64,000 bases of DNA from CAXXOK01 sp964584315 (GCA_964584315.1 CAZOZO010000003.1:1-64000); one strand, 5' to 3'; counted from the first letter of the stretch, positions 32,139 through 42,828 are shown. Translations and numbers: made by a program. Notes: a model not told the origin generated them from the letters alone.

Positions 32139-33248
32139 CTATTCAAACACGCAGAACTCGCACTCCAGCCGCCCGTTGTACAGCCTGCGCTTGTGGTCGG
32201 CCCGCCGCCCAAAGTTGCGCTCAAAGGCGGGGTCGCTCACGATCACGCCCATCTTCCATGTGGGGTGTCGCTTGAGCAACAGGTGCAGCTCGCGGTAAAG
32301 GGCGCGGCACTGCTCGTGGTCGCTCAGGCGCTCGCCGTAGGGCGGGTTGCACAGGAACACGCCGCCCTCGTCCGGCAGGGTCAGGTTGCGCAGATCCTGT
32401 ACGCTGGCTGCGATGCGTCCCGCAAAGCCCGCCTGCGCGATGTGCTTTTCGCACAGGGCGACAGCCTCGGGGTCGATATCGCTGCCGCCAATGTTCATGG
32501 CCGCGTCCGGCAGGTATTTCTGCTCGGCTTCGGCACGCAGGGCGCGCACGCCGTCCTTGGGCATGAAGGCGTATTCGTCGCACGCGAAGGTGCGTTTCAG
32601 GCCCGGTGCGCGGTGGGTCAGGCGCATCGCAGCTTCGATCATCAGCGTGCCCGTGCCGCAGCAGGGGTCGTACAGCGGCATGTGCGGCCGCCAGGGGCTG
32701 ATGTCCACCAGCGCAGCGGCCAGCGTTTCGCGCAGCGGAGCCTCGCCGTTCCACGTGCGGTAGCCGCGGCGGCTTAAGGCCTCGCCGCTCATGTCCAGCG
32801 TGACGCGCAACCGGTTTTGGTGGATGGCGATATCCACGGGGCAGGGCGCGCCCGTCTCGGGCAGGCTGATGGTGCGGTGCTTCTGCATCAGTCGGTTCAC
32901 GATGGCCTTTTTGGCAACGGACTGGCAGTCCCGCACGCTCATCAGCTGGCTGCGCACGCACTTGCCCGTTACGGGGATGGCCGCGTCGCGCGGCAAGAGC
33001 GTTTCCCACGCCACGCTGCCCACGGCCTGGTATAGATCCTCAAAGGTGAACACCTCGCGCTCGCACAGCACCATGAGCACCCGGTCGGCAGTGCGCAGCC
33101 AGAGGTTGGCACGGTAGGCGTCCAGTGGCTCGCCGGTAAAACGCGCGCCGCCCTGCTCCGCCTTGGCACTCAGGCCCATGCGCTTGAGCTCGCCCGCCGC
33201 CACGCCCTCCAGCCCGAAGGCCGCGGTCGCTAAGAATTCAAAAGGCAT
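32139..33248 (-). CDS. THUMP-domain class I methyltransferase, RlmL/YpsC-type 23S rRNA guanine-N2 methyltransferase
   Basis: 369 aa. An N-terminal ferredoxin-like/THUMP region (about 1-160) starts FEFLATAAFGLEGVAAGEL and contains VTGKCVRSQLMSVRDCQS. The Rossmann methyltransferase shows motif I YDPCCGTGTLMIEAA (about 185), GSDIDPEAVALCEKH, and the catalytic NPPYGERL (about 292). It lacks the second methyltransferase domain of E. coli RlmL-K, as is usual in Firmicutes. ATG at 33248 follows AGGAG at eight bases. Much longer open frame upstream is GC-driven and not conserved. Confidence 0.9.
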   Translation of the reverse strand: MPFEFLATAAFGLEGVAAGELKRMGLSAKAEQGGARFTGEPLDAYRANLWLRTADRVLMVLCEREVFTFEDLYQAVGSVAWETLLPRDAAIPVTGKCVRSQLMSVRDCQSVAKKAIVNRLMQKHRTISLPETGAPCPVDIAIHQNRLRVTLDMSGEALSRRGYRTWNGEAPLRETLAAALVDISPWRPHMPLYDPCCGTGTLMIEAAMRLTHRAPGLKRTFACDEYAFMPKDGVRALRAEAEQKYLPDAAMNIGGSDIDPEAVALCEKHIAQAGFAGRIAASVQDLRNLTLPDEGGVFLCNPPYGERLSDHEQCRALYRELHLLLKRHPTWKMGVIVSDPAFERNFGRRADHKRRLYNGRLECEFCVFE

Positions 33249-33303
33249 TTCATCCACTCCTGTCCTGTCCATTGTACAGGGGGGCGCAAAATAAGTAAAT
33301 AGC

Positions 33304-33332
33304 TTTTCAATCCCCGCTATTTCGTGTAAAAT
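33304..33332 (+). promoter_or_regulatory. promoter of deoB-punA
   Basis: TTTTCA, 17 bases, TAAAAT; the leader is about 20 bases before the TTG start. Confidence 0.6.
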
Positions 33333-33359
33333 AGAGGCAGGAACAAAGGAGGCATACCC

Positions 33360-34526
33360 TTGAAAAGAGTCTTTTTGATCGTTCTGGACAGCGTGGGCGC
33401 GGGCGCACTGCCCGACGCCGCCCTTTACGGCGACGAGGGTTCCAATACCCTTGGCCACACCATACAGGCCGTAAGCCCCAAGCTGCCGCACATGGCGAGC
33501 ATGGGGCTGGGGGCCATCCCGAACATCCCCTACCCCCGCCCTGCGCAGGAAGTGGGCGCGGCGGGCCGCGCCGCCGAGAAGAGCGCGGGCAAGGACACCA
33601 CCACCGGCCACTGGGAGATCAGCGGCATCCGGCTGCCCAAGGCGTTCCCCACCTTTCCGGACGGGTTTCCGCCGGAGGTGATAACCGCGTTTGAGGCTGC
33701 CATCGGCCGCAAGTCGCTGGGCAACTATGCCTCCAGCGGCACCGTCATATTGGACGAGCTGGGCGAAGAGCACCTGAAAACCGGCTACCCCATCGTCTAT
33801 ACTTCGGCGGACAGCGTGTTCCAGATCGCCGCCAACGAGGCCATCGTGCCGGTCAGCCAGCTGTATGAGTGGTGCGAGGCCGCGCGCAAGGTTCTTACGG
33901 GCGATTATGCCGTGGGCCGCGTGATCGCGCGCCCCTTCGTGGGCGAGCATGCGGGCGCGTTCACCCGCACCGGCCACCGCAAGGATTTCAGCGTGGAGCC
34001 CATTGGCCGCACCATTCTGGACGCGCTCAGCGAGGCGGGCTACTTCACCATGGGCATAGGCAAGATCGAGGATATCTTCAACATGCGCGGCCTCAAGAAG
34101 AGCATCCACGCTGCGGGCAACCCCGCCTGCATGGACGTGTGGCTGGACACCGTGAAGCGCGACTTTACGGGCCTCGTGTTTGTGAATCTGGTCGATACCG
34201 ACATGGTGTACGGCCACCGCCGCGACGTGCACGGCTACGCCGCCGCGCTGGAGGCGTTCGACGTGAAGCTGGGCGAGGCCATGGCGCAGGCGCAGGCGGG
34301 CGATTTGATCCTGATCACCGCGGACCACGGCTGCGACCCGACCTTCAAGGGCACCGACCACACGCGCGAGTACATTCCCATCCTGGCGTGGTCGCCGGAG
34401 ATGAAGGGCTTTACGGAGCTGGGCACACGCGCCACCTACGCCGATATCGCCGCGACCATCGCGGAGGGGTTTGGCCTGCCGGATCGCTTTGACGCGCAGT
34501 CGTTCGCGGCGCTGCTTGAGCATTAA
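33360..34526 (+). CDS. deoB: phosphopentomutase
   Basis: 388 aa, standard length. It interconverts ribose or deoxyribose 1- and 5-phosphates in nucleoside salvage. The alkaline-phosphatase-superfamily metal sites are LIVLDSVGAGALPDA, AGKDTTTGHWEISG and TADHGCDPTFKGTDHTRE. The start is TTG at 33360 with AAAGGAGG eight bases upstream. It is followed 12 bases later by the purine nucleoside phosphorylase gene, which supplies its substrate. Confidence 0.97.
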   Translation: MKRVFLIVLDSVGAGALPDAALYGDEGSNTLGHTIQAVSPKLPHMASMGLGAIPNIPYPRPAQEVGAAGRAAEKSAGKDTTTGHWEISGIRLPKAFPTFPDGFPPEVITAFEAAIGRKSLGNYASSGTVILDELGEEHLKTGYPIVYTSADSVFQIAANEAIVPVSQLYEWCEAARKVLTGDYAVGRVIARPFVGEHAGAFTRTGHRKDFSVEPIGRTILDALSEAGYFTMGIGKIEDIFNMRGLKKSIHAAGNPACMDVWLDTVKRDFTGLVFVNLVDTDMVYGHRRDVHGYAAALEAFDVKLGEAMAQAQAGDLILITADHGCDPTFKGTDHTREYIPILAWSPEMKGFTELGTRATYADIAATIAEGFGLPDRFDAQSFAALLEH

Positions 34527-34538
34527 GGAGGGGTTATC

Positions 34539-35363
34539 ATGACGGTACTGACCTACGCGGAAAAGGTGAACCTGGCGGCTACGGCCATCGAGCGCGCCTG
34601 CGGCAAGGCGGAGATCGCGGTGGTGCTGGGCAGCGGCCTTGGCGACTATGTGGACGCGCTGGACAACGCGAAGTACATCGAGTATAAGGATATCCCGCAC
34701 TTTCCCGTTTCCACGGTATCGGGCCACAAGGGGCGCTGGTACACCGGCACGCTGCACGGCAAGCGCGTGTGCATGATGCAGGGCCGCTTCCACGCCTACG
34801 AGGGCTACGACCTGCTGGACGTGACCATGCCCATCCGCGTGATGCAGAAGCTGGGCGTGGAGACGGTCATCCTGACCAACGCAGCGGGCGGCGTGAACCT
34901 AAGCTACCACGCGGGCGACCTGATGCTCATCACCGATTTTTTGAACCTCTCCGGCAAAAACCCGCTGACGGGCCCCAACATTGACGAGTACGGCCCGCGC
35001 TTTCCCGACATGACCTACGCGCTGGACCGCGACCTGAAGGCGCTGGCGGCGGGCACGGCGGAAAAGCTGGGCATCCCCCTGCAAAAGGGCATTTACTGCT
35101 GGCTGAACGGCCCCACCTATGAGACGCCGGCGGAGATCCGCATGACGCGCATTTTGGGTGCGGACGCGGTGGGCATGAGCACGGTGCCGGAGATCATCGT
35201 GGCGCGGCACGGCGGTATGCGGGTGCTGGGCGTAAGCTGCATCACCAACATGGCGGCGGGCGTGCTCGACCAGCCCCTGAACCATCAGGAAGTGATGGAG
35301 ATGGGCAACAAGGTCAAGGGCACGTTCCGGGCGCTGCTGGACGGGGTTATCGAGCAGCTGTAA
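34539..35363 (+). CDS. punA: purine nucleoside phosphorylase (trimeric type)
   Basis: 274 aa. VVLGSGLGDYVD, SGHKGRWYTG, MMQGRFHAYEGYD, LTNAAGGVN and the base-binding NGPTYETPAEIR are all present, as in PunA-type guanosine/inosine phosphorylases. AAGGAGGGG precedes the ATG. It forms an operon with deoB, converting purine nucleosides to base plus ribose 5-phosphate. Confidence 0.97.
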   Translation: MTVLTYAEKVNLAATAIERACGKAEIAVVLGSGLGDYVDALDNAKYIEYKDIPHFPVSTVSGHKGRWYTGTLHGKRVCMMQGRFHAYEGYDLLDVTMPIRVMQKLGVETVILTNAAGGVNLSYHAGDLMLITDFLNLSGKNPLTGPNIDEYGPRFPDMTYALDRDLKALAAGTAEKLGIPLQKGIYCWLNGPTYETPAEIRMTRILGADAVGMSTVPEIIVARHGGMRVLGVSCITNMAAGVLDQPLNHQEVMEMGNKVKGTFRALLDGVIEQL

Positions 35364-35386
35364 GGGCATGAAGAGGATAAGGAACA

Positions 35387-35417
35387 GGTCAGGGAGCGAC
35401 GCTCCCTGACCCGTTTT
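35387..35417 (+). terminator. terminator of deoB-punA
   Basis: A perfect 11-bp stem GGTCAGGGAGC/GCTCCCTGACC with a three-base loop is followed by CGTTTT. Confidence 0.85.
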
Positions 35418-35460
35418 AAATGAAGGGTATGATACAAATTCGTGCTGCTTTCACAGCAGT

Positions 35461-35594
35461 CGCCTGTGCCGCTCACATCGCAGCCGCTGCGCGACTGCCC
35501 GCTCGCTTGGGCGATTTGCGCTGCGGCGCGGGATCGCAGGGCGCTGCCCTGCACCCGCAAGGGCCAGTGGCCCTTGCCCCCTTTTCTTTATCCC
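35461..35594 (-). repeat. dispersed three-hairpin element, copy B
   Basis: Read on the minus strand, this begins a few bases after the serA stop and matches 5714-5852. Stems are 35576-35558 (CAAGGGCCA with TGGCCCTTG), 35552-35536 (GCAGGGC with GCCCTGC) and 35498-35480 (GCAGTCGC with GCGGCTGC). Compared with copy A, the first stem swaps a G-U pair for G-C. The second and third stems carry different paired bases while staying complementary. Confidence 0.75.
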
Positions 35595-35596
35595 CT

Positions 35597-36772
35597 TCAG
35601 ACCGGCTCGAACGTCCTGACCCGGATCACGCCCGGCAAAGCCCTGATTTCCTCGATCAGCGCCTCCGGCGGATGGTCGTCCAGCTCCAGCACGGTAATGG
35701 CGATCTCCTTACGGCTCTTGTTCTGCATGTTATCGATGTTGATGCACTTATCGCCGATGGCCGCCGAGATGGCGCTGACCATGCTGGGCACGTTATCGTG
35801 GATCACCAGGATACGGTTGCCCGTGCTGGGCCCAAGCTGGATATCCGGGAAGTTGACGCTATTGCGGATCTGCCCGTTTTCCAGATAGTCGCGCAGCTCT
35901 GCGGCGGCCATGCAGGCGCAGTTTTCCTCGCTCTCCGGCGTGCTTGCGCCAAGGTGAGGGATCACTACGGTGTTGGGCAGGCCGATCAGCTCCTCCGTGG
36001 GGAAGTCCGTCACATAGCTGGCGACCTTGCCGCTTTCCAGCCCGGCCTTCAGCGCGTCGATATCCACCAGCTCCGCACGGCTGAAGTTCAAAAGATGCAC
36101 GCCGTCCTTCATTCTGGCGATGGCGGCCGCGTCGATCATGCCGCGGGTTTTGTCGCCCAGCGGCACATGCAGCGTCAAATAGTCGGCCTGCGAGAAAATC
36201 TCCTCGCGGCTGTTGCAGCGGCGGATGGTCGTAGAAAGCGACCACGCGCTCTCCACGCTGATGAAGGGGTCGTAGCCCAGCACGCCCATGCCCAGCCCGC
36301 GCGAGGCGGCGTTGGCCACGATGGCGCCAATGGCGCCAAGGCCCACCACGCCCAGCGTTTTGCAACGCACTTCAGGCCCCACGAACGCGCCTTTGCCTTT
36401 CTCCACCAGCTTGGGCACTTCCTCACCCTTGCCCTGCAAGGTCTTGACCCATTCGATGCCGCCCACGATGTTGCGGCTGCCCAGCATCAGGCCGCACACC
36501 ACCAGCTCCGCCACGGCATTGGCGTTGGCGCCGGGGGTGTTAAACACCACGATGCCCCGCTTGTTGCATTCTTCCACAGGCACGTTATTGGTGCCCGCGC
36601 CTGCGCGCGCGATGGCCAGCAGGCTGGGCGGCAGTTCCATGCCGTGCATCTCGGCCGAGCGTACGAGGATGCCGTCCGGCACGGGCTCCTCCTTGGCGAT
36701 CAGGTAGCGCTCCGCGCTGAGCTGCTGGTGGATGATATCCGAAATCGCGTTGAGCGTTTGAATCTTGAACAT
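35597..36772 (-). CDS. serA: D-3-phosphoglycerate dehydrogenase, short ACT-domain form
   Basis: 391 aa. It catalyses the first step of serine synthesis. The Rossmann motif is VVGLGAIGAIVANAA (about 145). Catalytic residues lie in LLNFSRAELVD (Arg about 230), the DFPTEELIGLPN region and VIPHLGASTPESEEN (His about 280). The C-terminal ACT domain (about 320-391) starts RILVIHDNVPSM. Compared with usual SerA, the catalytic glutamate region reads FPTEEL, which is typical of the short Clostridial form. ATG at 36772 follows AAGGAG. It lies 31 bases after serC in one operon. Confidence 0.94.
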   Translation of the reverse strand: MFKIQTLNAISDIIHQQLSAERYLIAKEEPVPDGILVRSAEMHGMELPPSLLAIARAGAGTNNVPVEECNKRGIVVFNTPGANANAVAELVVCGLMLGSRNIVGGIEWVKTLQGKGEEVPKLVEKGKGAFVGPEVRCKTLGVVGLGAIGAIVANAASRGLGMGVLGYDPFISVESAWSLSTTIRRCNSREEIFSQADYLTLHVPLGDKTRGMIDAAAIARMKDGVHLLNFSRAELVDIDALKAGLESGKVASYVTDFPTEELIGLPNTVVIPHLGASTPESEENCACMAAAELRDYLENGQIRNSVNFPDIQLGPSTGNRILVIHDNVPSMVSAISAAIGDKCINIDNMQNKSRKEIAITVLELDDHPPEALIEEIRALPGVIRVRTFEPV

Positions 36773-36803
36773 GGCTCCCACTCCTTGCGTGCTTTATGAT
36801 GCT

Positions 36804-37886
36804 TTACAGGTTGTCCTTTTCGAACTGCGCCATCGCGTCCACCAGCTTCTGCACGCCGGCCAGCGGCATGGCGTTGTAGATGCTGGCGCGCATGCCGCCC
36901 ACGTTGCGGTGGCCCTTGATGTTGGCAAGGCCGTTTTTGGCGCAGTATTTGCAGAAGGCATCGTCCTTCGCCTCGTCGCCGGTCACGAAGGTCACGTTCA
37001 TCAGCGAGCGGTACTTGGGCTGCACGGGGTTTTTAAACAGCTTGCTTTGGTCGATGGCGTCATACAGCAGCTTGGCCTTCGCCTCGTTGCGCGCCTTGAA
37101 CGCGGCCACGCCGCCCTCGCGCTTCATCCACTCGCACACCAGCTTGACCATGTAGATGGCGAACGTGTTGGGGGTGTTGATCATGCTCTCGTTCTTGGCC
37201 TGCTGCGCCCAGTCGACAATTTTGGGGCACACGGGGCTGGCTTTGCCCAGCAGATCCTTGCGCACGACCAGTACGCACAGGCCGGCGGGGCCAATGTTCT
37301 TCTGCGCGCCCGCGTAGATCGCGCCAAAGCGGCTCACGTCCATCGGCTCGGAGAGGATGTTGCTGCTCATGTCCGCCACCAGCGGCACCGCGCCGGTATC
37401 CGGCAGCTCGATGTAGCGCGTGCCGTAGATGGTGTTGTTGGTGGTGATGTGCACATAGTCCGCGTCCGGCGTGAAGGCAACCTTGGCCAGATCGGGGATG
37501 TAGGTGTAGTTGTCCGCCTTGCTGGAGGCAACGATGTTCACGGTGCCGTACTTTTTGGCTTCTTCGGCAGCCAGGTGGGCGAAGTTGCCGGTGTCCAGGT
37601 AGTCCGCCACTTTGCTGCCGGTCAGCAGGTTCAGCGGCACGGCGCTGAACTGCATGGTAGCCCCGCCGTGCAAAAACAGCACCTCATAGCCCTCCGGCAC
37701 GCCCATCACCTCGCGGAATAGGGCGATGGCCTCATTGTAGATGTCCATGAACATGGGGGTGCGGTGGCTCATCTCCAGCACGCTCATGCCCTTGCCGGGG
37801 TAGCAGAAAAGCTCGTCCGCCGCCTGTTTCAGCACGCTTTCGTCGATGACCGCGGGGCCTGCCGAGAAGTTATACACACGTTCCAT
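36804..37886 (-). CDS. serC: phosphoserine aminotransferase
   Basis: 360 aa, usual length. The family N-terminus VYNFSAGPAVI, EMSHRTPMF and LFLHGGATMQF are followed by the PLP-binding lysine in YAGAQKNIGPAG (about 198) and C-terminal GHRNVGGMRASIYNAM. It converts 3-phosphohydroxypyruvate, made by the adjacent serA, to phosphoserine. AAAGGAGG precedes the ATG. serB is not in the window. Expression may be influenced by the structured leader at 37928-37989. Confidence 0.96.
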   Translation of the reverse strand: MERVYNFSAGPAVIDESVLKQAADELFCYPGKGMSVLEMSHRTPMFMDIYNEAIALFREVMGVPEGYEVLFLHGGATMQFSAVPLNLLTGSKVADYLDTGNFAHLAAEEAKKYGTVNIVASSKADNYTYIPDLAKVAFTPDADYVHITTNNTIYGTRYIELPDTGAVPLVADMSSNILSEPMDVSRFGAIYAGAQKNIGPAGLCVLVVRKDLLGKASPVCPKIVDWAQQAKNESMINTPNTFAIYMVKLVCEWMKREGGVAAFKARNEAKAKLLYDAIDQSKLFKNPVQPKYRSLMNVTFVTGDEAKDDAFCKYCAKNGLANIKGHRNVGGMRASIYNAMPLAGVQKLVDAMAQFEKDNL

Positions 37887-37927
37887 GGGGGAGCCTCCTT
37901 TATGAATGGATGATGCCGAATGAGGAA

Positions 37928-37989
37928 GGTGCGGGTCATACGCCCCGCCATAGCGGGACGAAATTTGCCCTATGGGCGTGACCCGTACC
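37928..37989 (-). promoter_or_regulatory. long stem-loop at the 5' end of the serC-serA transcript
   Basis: On the minus strand the arms GGTACGGGTCACGCC and GCGTATGACCCGCACC pair, with an inner CCATAG/CTATGG extension and a terminal loop of about 15 bases. It starts within a few bases of the predicted transcription start and ends about 40 bases before the ribosome binding site. It has no T-run, so it is not a terminator. It lacks T-box or known serine riboswitch features. It may be an RNA leader or a large operator. Confidence 0.5.
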
Positions 37990-37999
37990 GATTGCGGGT

Positions 38000-38028
38000 A
38001 TCATACCCCATATCGAAACAGAATGCAA
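38000..38028 (-). promoter_or_regulatory. promoter of serC-serA
   Basis: TTGCAT, 17 bases, TATGAT on the minus strand; the leader is about 107 bases. Confidence 0.75.
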
Positions 38029-38251
38029 GTGACAAATTTGTCCCGCAGGGCAAGAAACGTCCCACACGAGAGAACAAAAAAACCTTCCCACGCGCCTGTT
38101 GATATGGCTTTAGCGGTTGGGCGGCAAAATGGTGTTATACGCACGCTCGAAATTTGCGCTTTTTTTTGGTAAAGTTTTTTGCCCGCGCGGCAGGTCTGGT
38201 GCAGGCGGAGCGCCGCGCCGCCGCGGCCATGCCTGCGAAGCCTACCGATAT
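38029..38251. other. AT-richer intergenic stretch upstream of serC
   Basis: No gene is recognisable. The perfect palindrome GACAAATTTGTC (38031-38042) abuts the serC -35, and the 10-mer CGAAATTTGC occurs at 38148 and again inside the leader at 37959. These could be protein-binding sites, but there is no independent support. Confidence 0.35.
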
Positions 38252-38292
38252 GTAACAAGAAAGCCCGCCGATATGCTTTCGCATCGGCGGGC
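38252..38292 (-). terminator. terminator of the ABC-F/DUF1653 operon
   Basis: The stem GCCCGCCGAT/ATCGGCGGGC (38263-38292) is followed by TTTCTTG on the minus strand. Confidence 0.78.
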
Positions 38293-38300
38293 ATGAGTGT

Positions 38301-38557
38301 CTATCGGGGGACATCCTCCTCGCGCTCGCACACGTACTGGAAGCGCGGGCCATCGAAGCCATCGCGCGTGACGCGCTCGCTCCACATGGGCAGGGGTCGC
38401 ACCCACAGCCCGCGCTCGCCGTACAGCGCCTGGTAGACGACCAACGGCTCCAGCGTTTCGCTGTGCCTGGCGATGGAAACCAGTCGGTACAGGTTGCCCT
38501 TGAAGTGGCGGTAGATGCCCGCGCGCGGCTCCTCCATCGTGGCCTGCTCCCCTTCCG

Positions 38558-38561
<4 letters not shown>
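38301..38561 (-). CDS. DUF1653 protein
   Basis: 86 aa. AGIYRHFKGNLYRLV, HSETLEPLVVYQALYGERGLW and RPLPMW are the complete DUF1653 domain. It is a small soluble protein of unknown role, widely found beside unrelated genes. The ATG overlaps the stop of the ABC-F gene as ATGA, so it is translationally coupled to it. GGAAG of the ABC-F end may serve as the binding site. Confidence 0.88.
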
Positions 38562-40159
<1,598 letters not shown>

Positions 40160-40271
40160 AGCCGGTGGTTTACCCCCTTGACATAATCCACCATAGCCTA
40201 CCATGGAACGGAGGGTTTGTCAAAGCATATCGGGAGTGGACGAGTTGGGCTTGCGCGCGACCGCCTTCCGC

Positions 40272-40787
40272 TTACGGCGAGGGTTGCAGCGATCCGAGGC
40301 ACGCGTCGATCACGCCCTCGGGGTAGGTGGTTTCAGGCAGGCTGTCATCTGCCGCCCGAAACTCCACGGTCACAAACGAGCCGCCGCCGATATCCGTTGC
40401 CGCGGCGAAAACCCTCGTGCGGTCGAGGGCCGCGCGATAGGCGACCCATTGTCTGCCAAGGACGGTCAACTCGTCAATATCGGTCACGCTATTGCTTTTG
40501 CTTGCCTTTGTGAGCGCGGCCTGCCAATCGCGCAGGCTCCAGTCCGGCTGGGTGTTGACAAAAACAAGGATGTGCAGATTTCCGGCAGGGTTTACAGATT
40601 CGACCACAGCCCTGTGCGGGTCGGGCTGGGTGGCTGTTTGCCAGCCCTGCGGCAGTAGGATTTGATAGCCGGTATCAGCGATGGCGGCTGCATTGTCTTG
40701 TGTTGGCAAGGGCTGCAAAGCCTCCGCGAACGTGCCGCCCACCGCCAACAGGCAGAGCAGAGCGATGGCTACATAAGATTTTAGCAT
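40272..40787 (-). CDS. secreted protein of unknown function
   Basis: 171 aa. A signal peptide (LKSYVAIALLCLLAVGGTFAEA) is followed by a globular region with YQILLPQGWQ and HILVFVNTQPDWSL. The pattern resembles small exported proteins that keep a lipocalin- or PsbP-like fold (weak). I do not recognise a family. AAAGGAGG lies eight bases before the ATG. It is alone, divergent from argH. Confidence 0.75.
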   Translation of the reverse strand: MLKSYVAIALLCLLAVGGTFAEALQPLPTQDNAAAIADTGYQILLPQGWQTATQPDPHRAVVESVNPAGNLHILVFVNTQPDWSLRDWQAALTKASKSNSVTDIDELTVLGRQWVAYRAALDRTRVFAAATDIGGGSFVTVEFRAADDSLPETTYPEGVIDACLGSLQPSP

Positions 40788-40971
40788 CTTCGAGCCTCCT
40801 TTAGCGTCCTAAACAAAACGATGCATGGGCAGACAATCATCCGCCGTTTGCACCGCGCCTGTTTTTCCAGCGCGGCGCGCCTTTCCACGCCCGCCGCCCG
40901 TGTGCTATAATCAGCCATGCCCATGCGGGGCGCGAAACGGCGGCCATGCCGCAGGAGAGAGGTTTAAGCCT

Positions 40972-42366
40972 ATGGCAAAGCTTTGGGCGGGGCGCTTTGA
41001 GAAGCCCACCAGCGTGCTTTTGGACGATTTCCAGTCCTCCATCCCGTTTGACAAACGGCTGATCCGTTGTGACCTCATGGGTTCCATCGCCCACGCGACC
41101 ATGCTGGGAGAGCAGGGCATCATCCCCGTGGCGGACAGCGCCGCCATCGTGGAAGGGCTCACCGGCATCCTCGCGGATTTTGATGCGGGCACGCTCACCA
41201 TCGACATGACTGCGGAGGATGTGCACATGTTCGCCGAGGCGGAGCTGACCGCGCGCATCGGCGAGGCGGGCAAGCGCCTGCACACGGGCCGCAGCCGCAA
41301 CGATCAAGTGGCGTTGGACGTGCGCATGTACGCCAAGGAGGCCTGCGACACGGTCGCCGCCCACCTGCGCGCGCTGCTGTATACGCTGCTTTCGCTCGCC
41401 AAGGCGCACACGCATACCGTGATGCCCGGCTACACGCACCTGCAAAAGGCCCAGCCGGTCACGCTGGCCTTCCACCTGATGGCCTATGCGCAGATGTTCA
41501 TGCGCGACATCAAGCGCTTTGCGCAGGCCAAGGCCGAGGCGGACGTGATGCCGCTGGGCAGCGGCGCGCTGGCGGGCACCACCTACCCGCTGAACCGCGA
41601 GCGCGTGGCGGAGCTGCTGGGCTTTGTCGCAGTGACCGACAACGCCATGGACGGCGTGAGCGACCGTGACTTCCTCATCAGCTTTCTGGCGGCGGCCAGC
41701 ACTTGCATGATGCACCTGAGCCGCTTCAGCGAGGAGTTGATTTTGTGGAGCACCAACGAGTTTGGCACCCTCACGCTGGACGATGCATTCGCCACCGGCT
41801 CCAGCATCATGCCACAGAAGAAAAACCCCGACGCCTGCGAGCTGACGCGTGGTAAAACCGGCCGCGTCTACGGCGATCTGATGGCGCTGCTGACCGTGAT
41901 GAAGGGCATCCCGCTGGCCTATAACAAGGATATGCAAGAGGATAAGGAGGCGTTTTTCGACGCCTTCGACACGCTGTGCAAGTGCCTGCCCACCTTTACC
42001 GAGATGCTGAAAACCGCCGCCTTCAACGCGGACGTGATGGAAAAGAGCGCGTCGCTGGGCTTCACGAACGCCACCGATCTGGCGGACTATCTGGTGGGCA
42101 AGGGCCTGCCCTTCCGCGACGCGCACCATGTGAGCGGCGCGCTGGTGGGCAAGTGCGTGCGCGAGAAGCGCGACCTGCTCAGCCTCTCGCTGGAGGAGCT
42201 GAAAGCCGAGTGCCCCCTGTTTGAGGCGGACGTATACGAGGCGATCTCCCTCAAGGCCTGCGTGGAGCGCAGGAGTCTGCGCGGCGGCCCCGCGCCCGCA
42301 GCCGTACTGGACAGCATCCGTCGTGCGGAGGCGTGGCTGGCTGCGCAGACTAGCGGCGAAGGCTGA
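40972..42366 (+). CDS. argH: argininosuccinate lyase
   Basis: 464 aa, usual length. It cleaves argininosuccinate to arginine and fumarate. MAKLWAGRFEKP is the conserved start. HTGRSRNDQVALD, PGYTHLQKAQPVT and the flexible catalytic loop GSSIMPQKKNPD (Ser about 280) are intact. ATG at 40972 follows AGGAGAGAGG. TATAAT at 40906 is a likely -10 with a poor -35. argG is not in the window. Confidence 0.97.
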   Translation: MAKLWAGRFEKPTSVLLDDFQSSIPFDKRLIRCDLMGSIAHATMLGEQGIIPVADSAAIVEGLTGILADFDAGTLTIDMTAEDVHMFAEAELTARIGEAGKRLHTGRSRNDQVALDVRMYAKEACDTVAAHLRALLYTLLSLAKAHTHTVMPGYTHLQKAQPVTLAFHLMAYAQMFMRDIKRFAQAKAEADVMPLGSGALAGTTYPLNRERVAELLGFVAVTDNAMDGVSDRDFLISFLAAASTCMMHLSRFSEELILWSTNEFGTLTLDDAFATGSSIMPQKKNPDACELTRGKTGRVYGDLMALLTVMKGIPLAYNKDMQEDKEAFFDAFDTLCKCLPTFTEMLKTAAFNADVMEKSASLGFTNATDLADYLVGKGLPFRDAHHVSGALVGKCVREKRDLLSLSLEELKAECPLFEADVYEAISLKACVERRSLRGGPAPAAVLDSIRRAEAWLAAQTSGEG

Positions 42367-42828
42367 GCCTTCGTGGACTTAGCGGGTAAACCTGTGGCCG
42401 CGCCTGCCATGCCGACCAATGCGCCTCCAAGGCGCGCTGCCCTTGTCTGCGACATGCATTCAGCGGAGATTCTTCTCGGGCCTCCTCAAAATGCATGTGA
42501 AAACCGCCCGAAACCGTAGCGCGTGCGCGGCAGGCTTCGCGTACCCCACTGCCTTTGCAGTGTGCGCGCGCCTTGCCCGCCGTGCGGTTCAGGCGCATCC
42601 TCCGTCACGAAAATCGGCCGAAACTGGCGCGCTCGAATGCCTTACGCATCGGGCGCGCTTGTTTTCTCCATGCTACGTGTGGTATGATAGCCGCACAGGT
42701 TACACATGTTTCCGTATCGCCCTGCCGCGTCGCAAATCCGCCGCGCGGGCGGGCATGCCGCTGCGGGGCGCATCGGCGCGGAGGGCTTCACATCAACCAC
42801 ATCCTGAAGGGAAGCGGAGGAATCCACC
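42367..42828. other. 462-base intergenic region with hairpins and a degenerate direct repeat
   Basis: No convincing gene. The hairpin CAAGG..CCTTG at 42428-42445 resembles stem 2 of the dispersed element. GAAAACCGCCCGAAACCGTAG (first 20 bases from 42482) recurs in altered form near 42608 as GAAAATCGGCCGAAACTGGC. A terminator-like stem with GCGCGC arms (about 42626-42658) is followed by TTGTTTTCTCC. TTGTTT, 18 bases, TATGAT (42659-42688) may be the promoter of the membrane protein genes downstream. Confidence 0.45.

Noticed and set aside
33249..34793. Large N-terminal extension of the RNA methyltransferase frame
   Set aside because: Runs antisense through deoB and punA and across the promoter; the conserved protein begins at 33248 with its own ribosome binding site.
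37928..37989. T-box leader for serC-serA
   Set aside because: No T-box sequence, no specifier loop pattern and no terminator/antiterminator pair.
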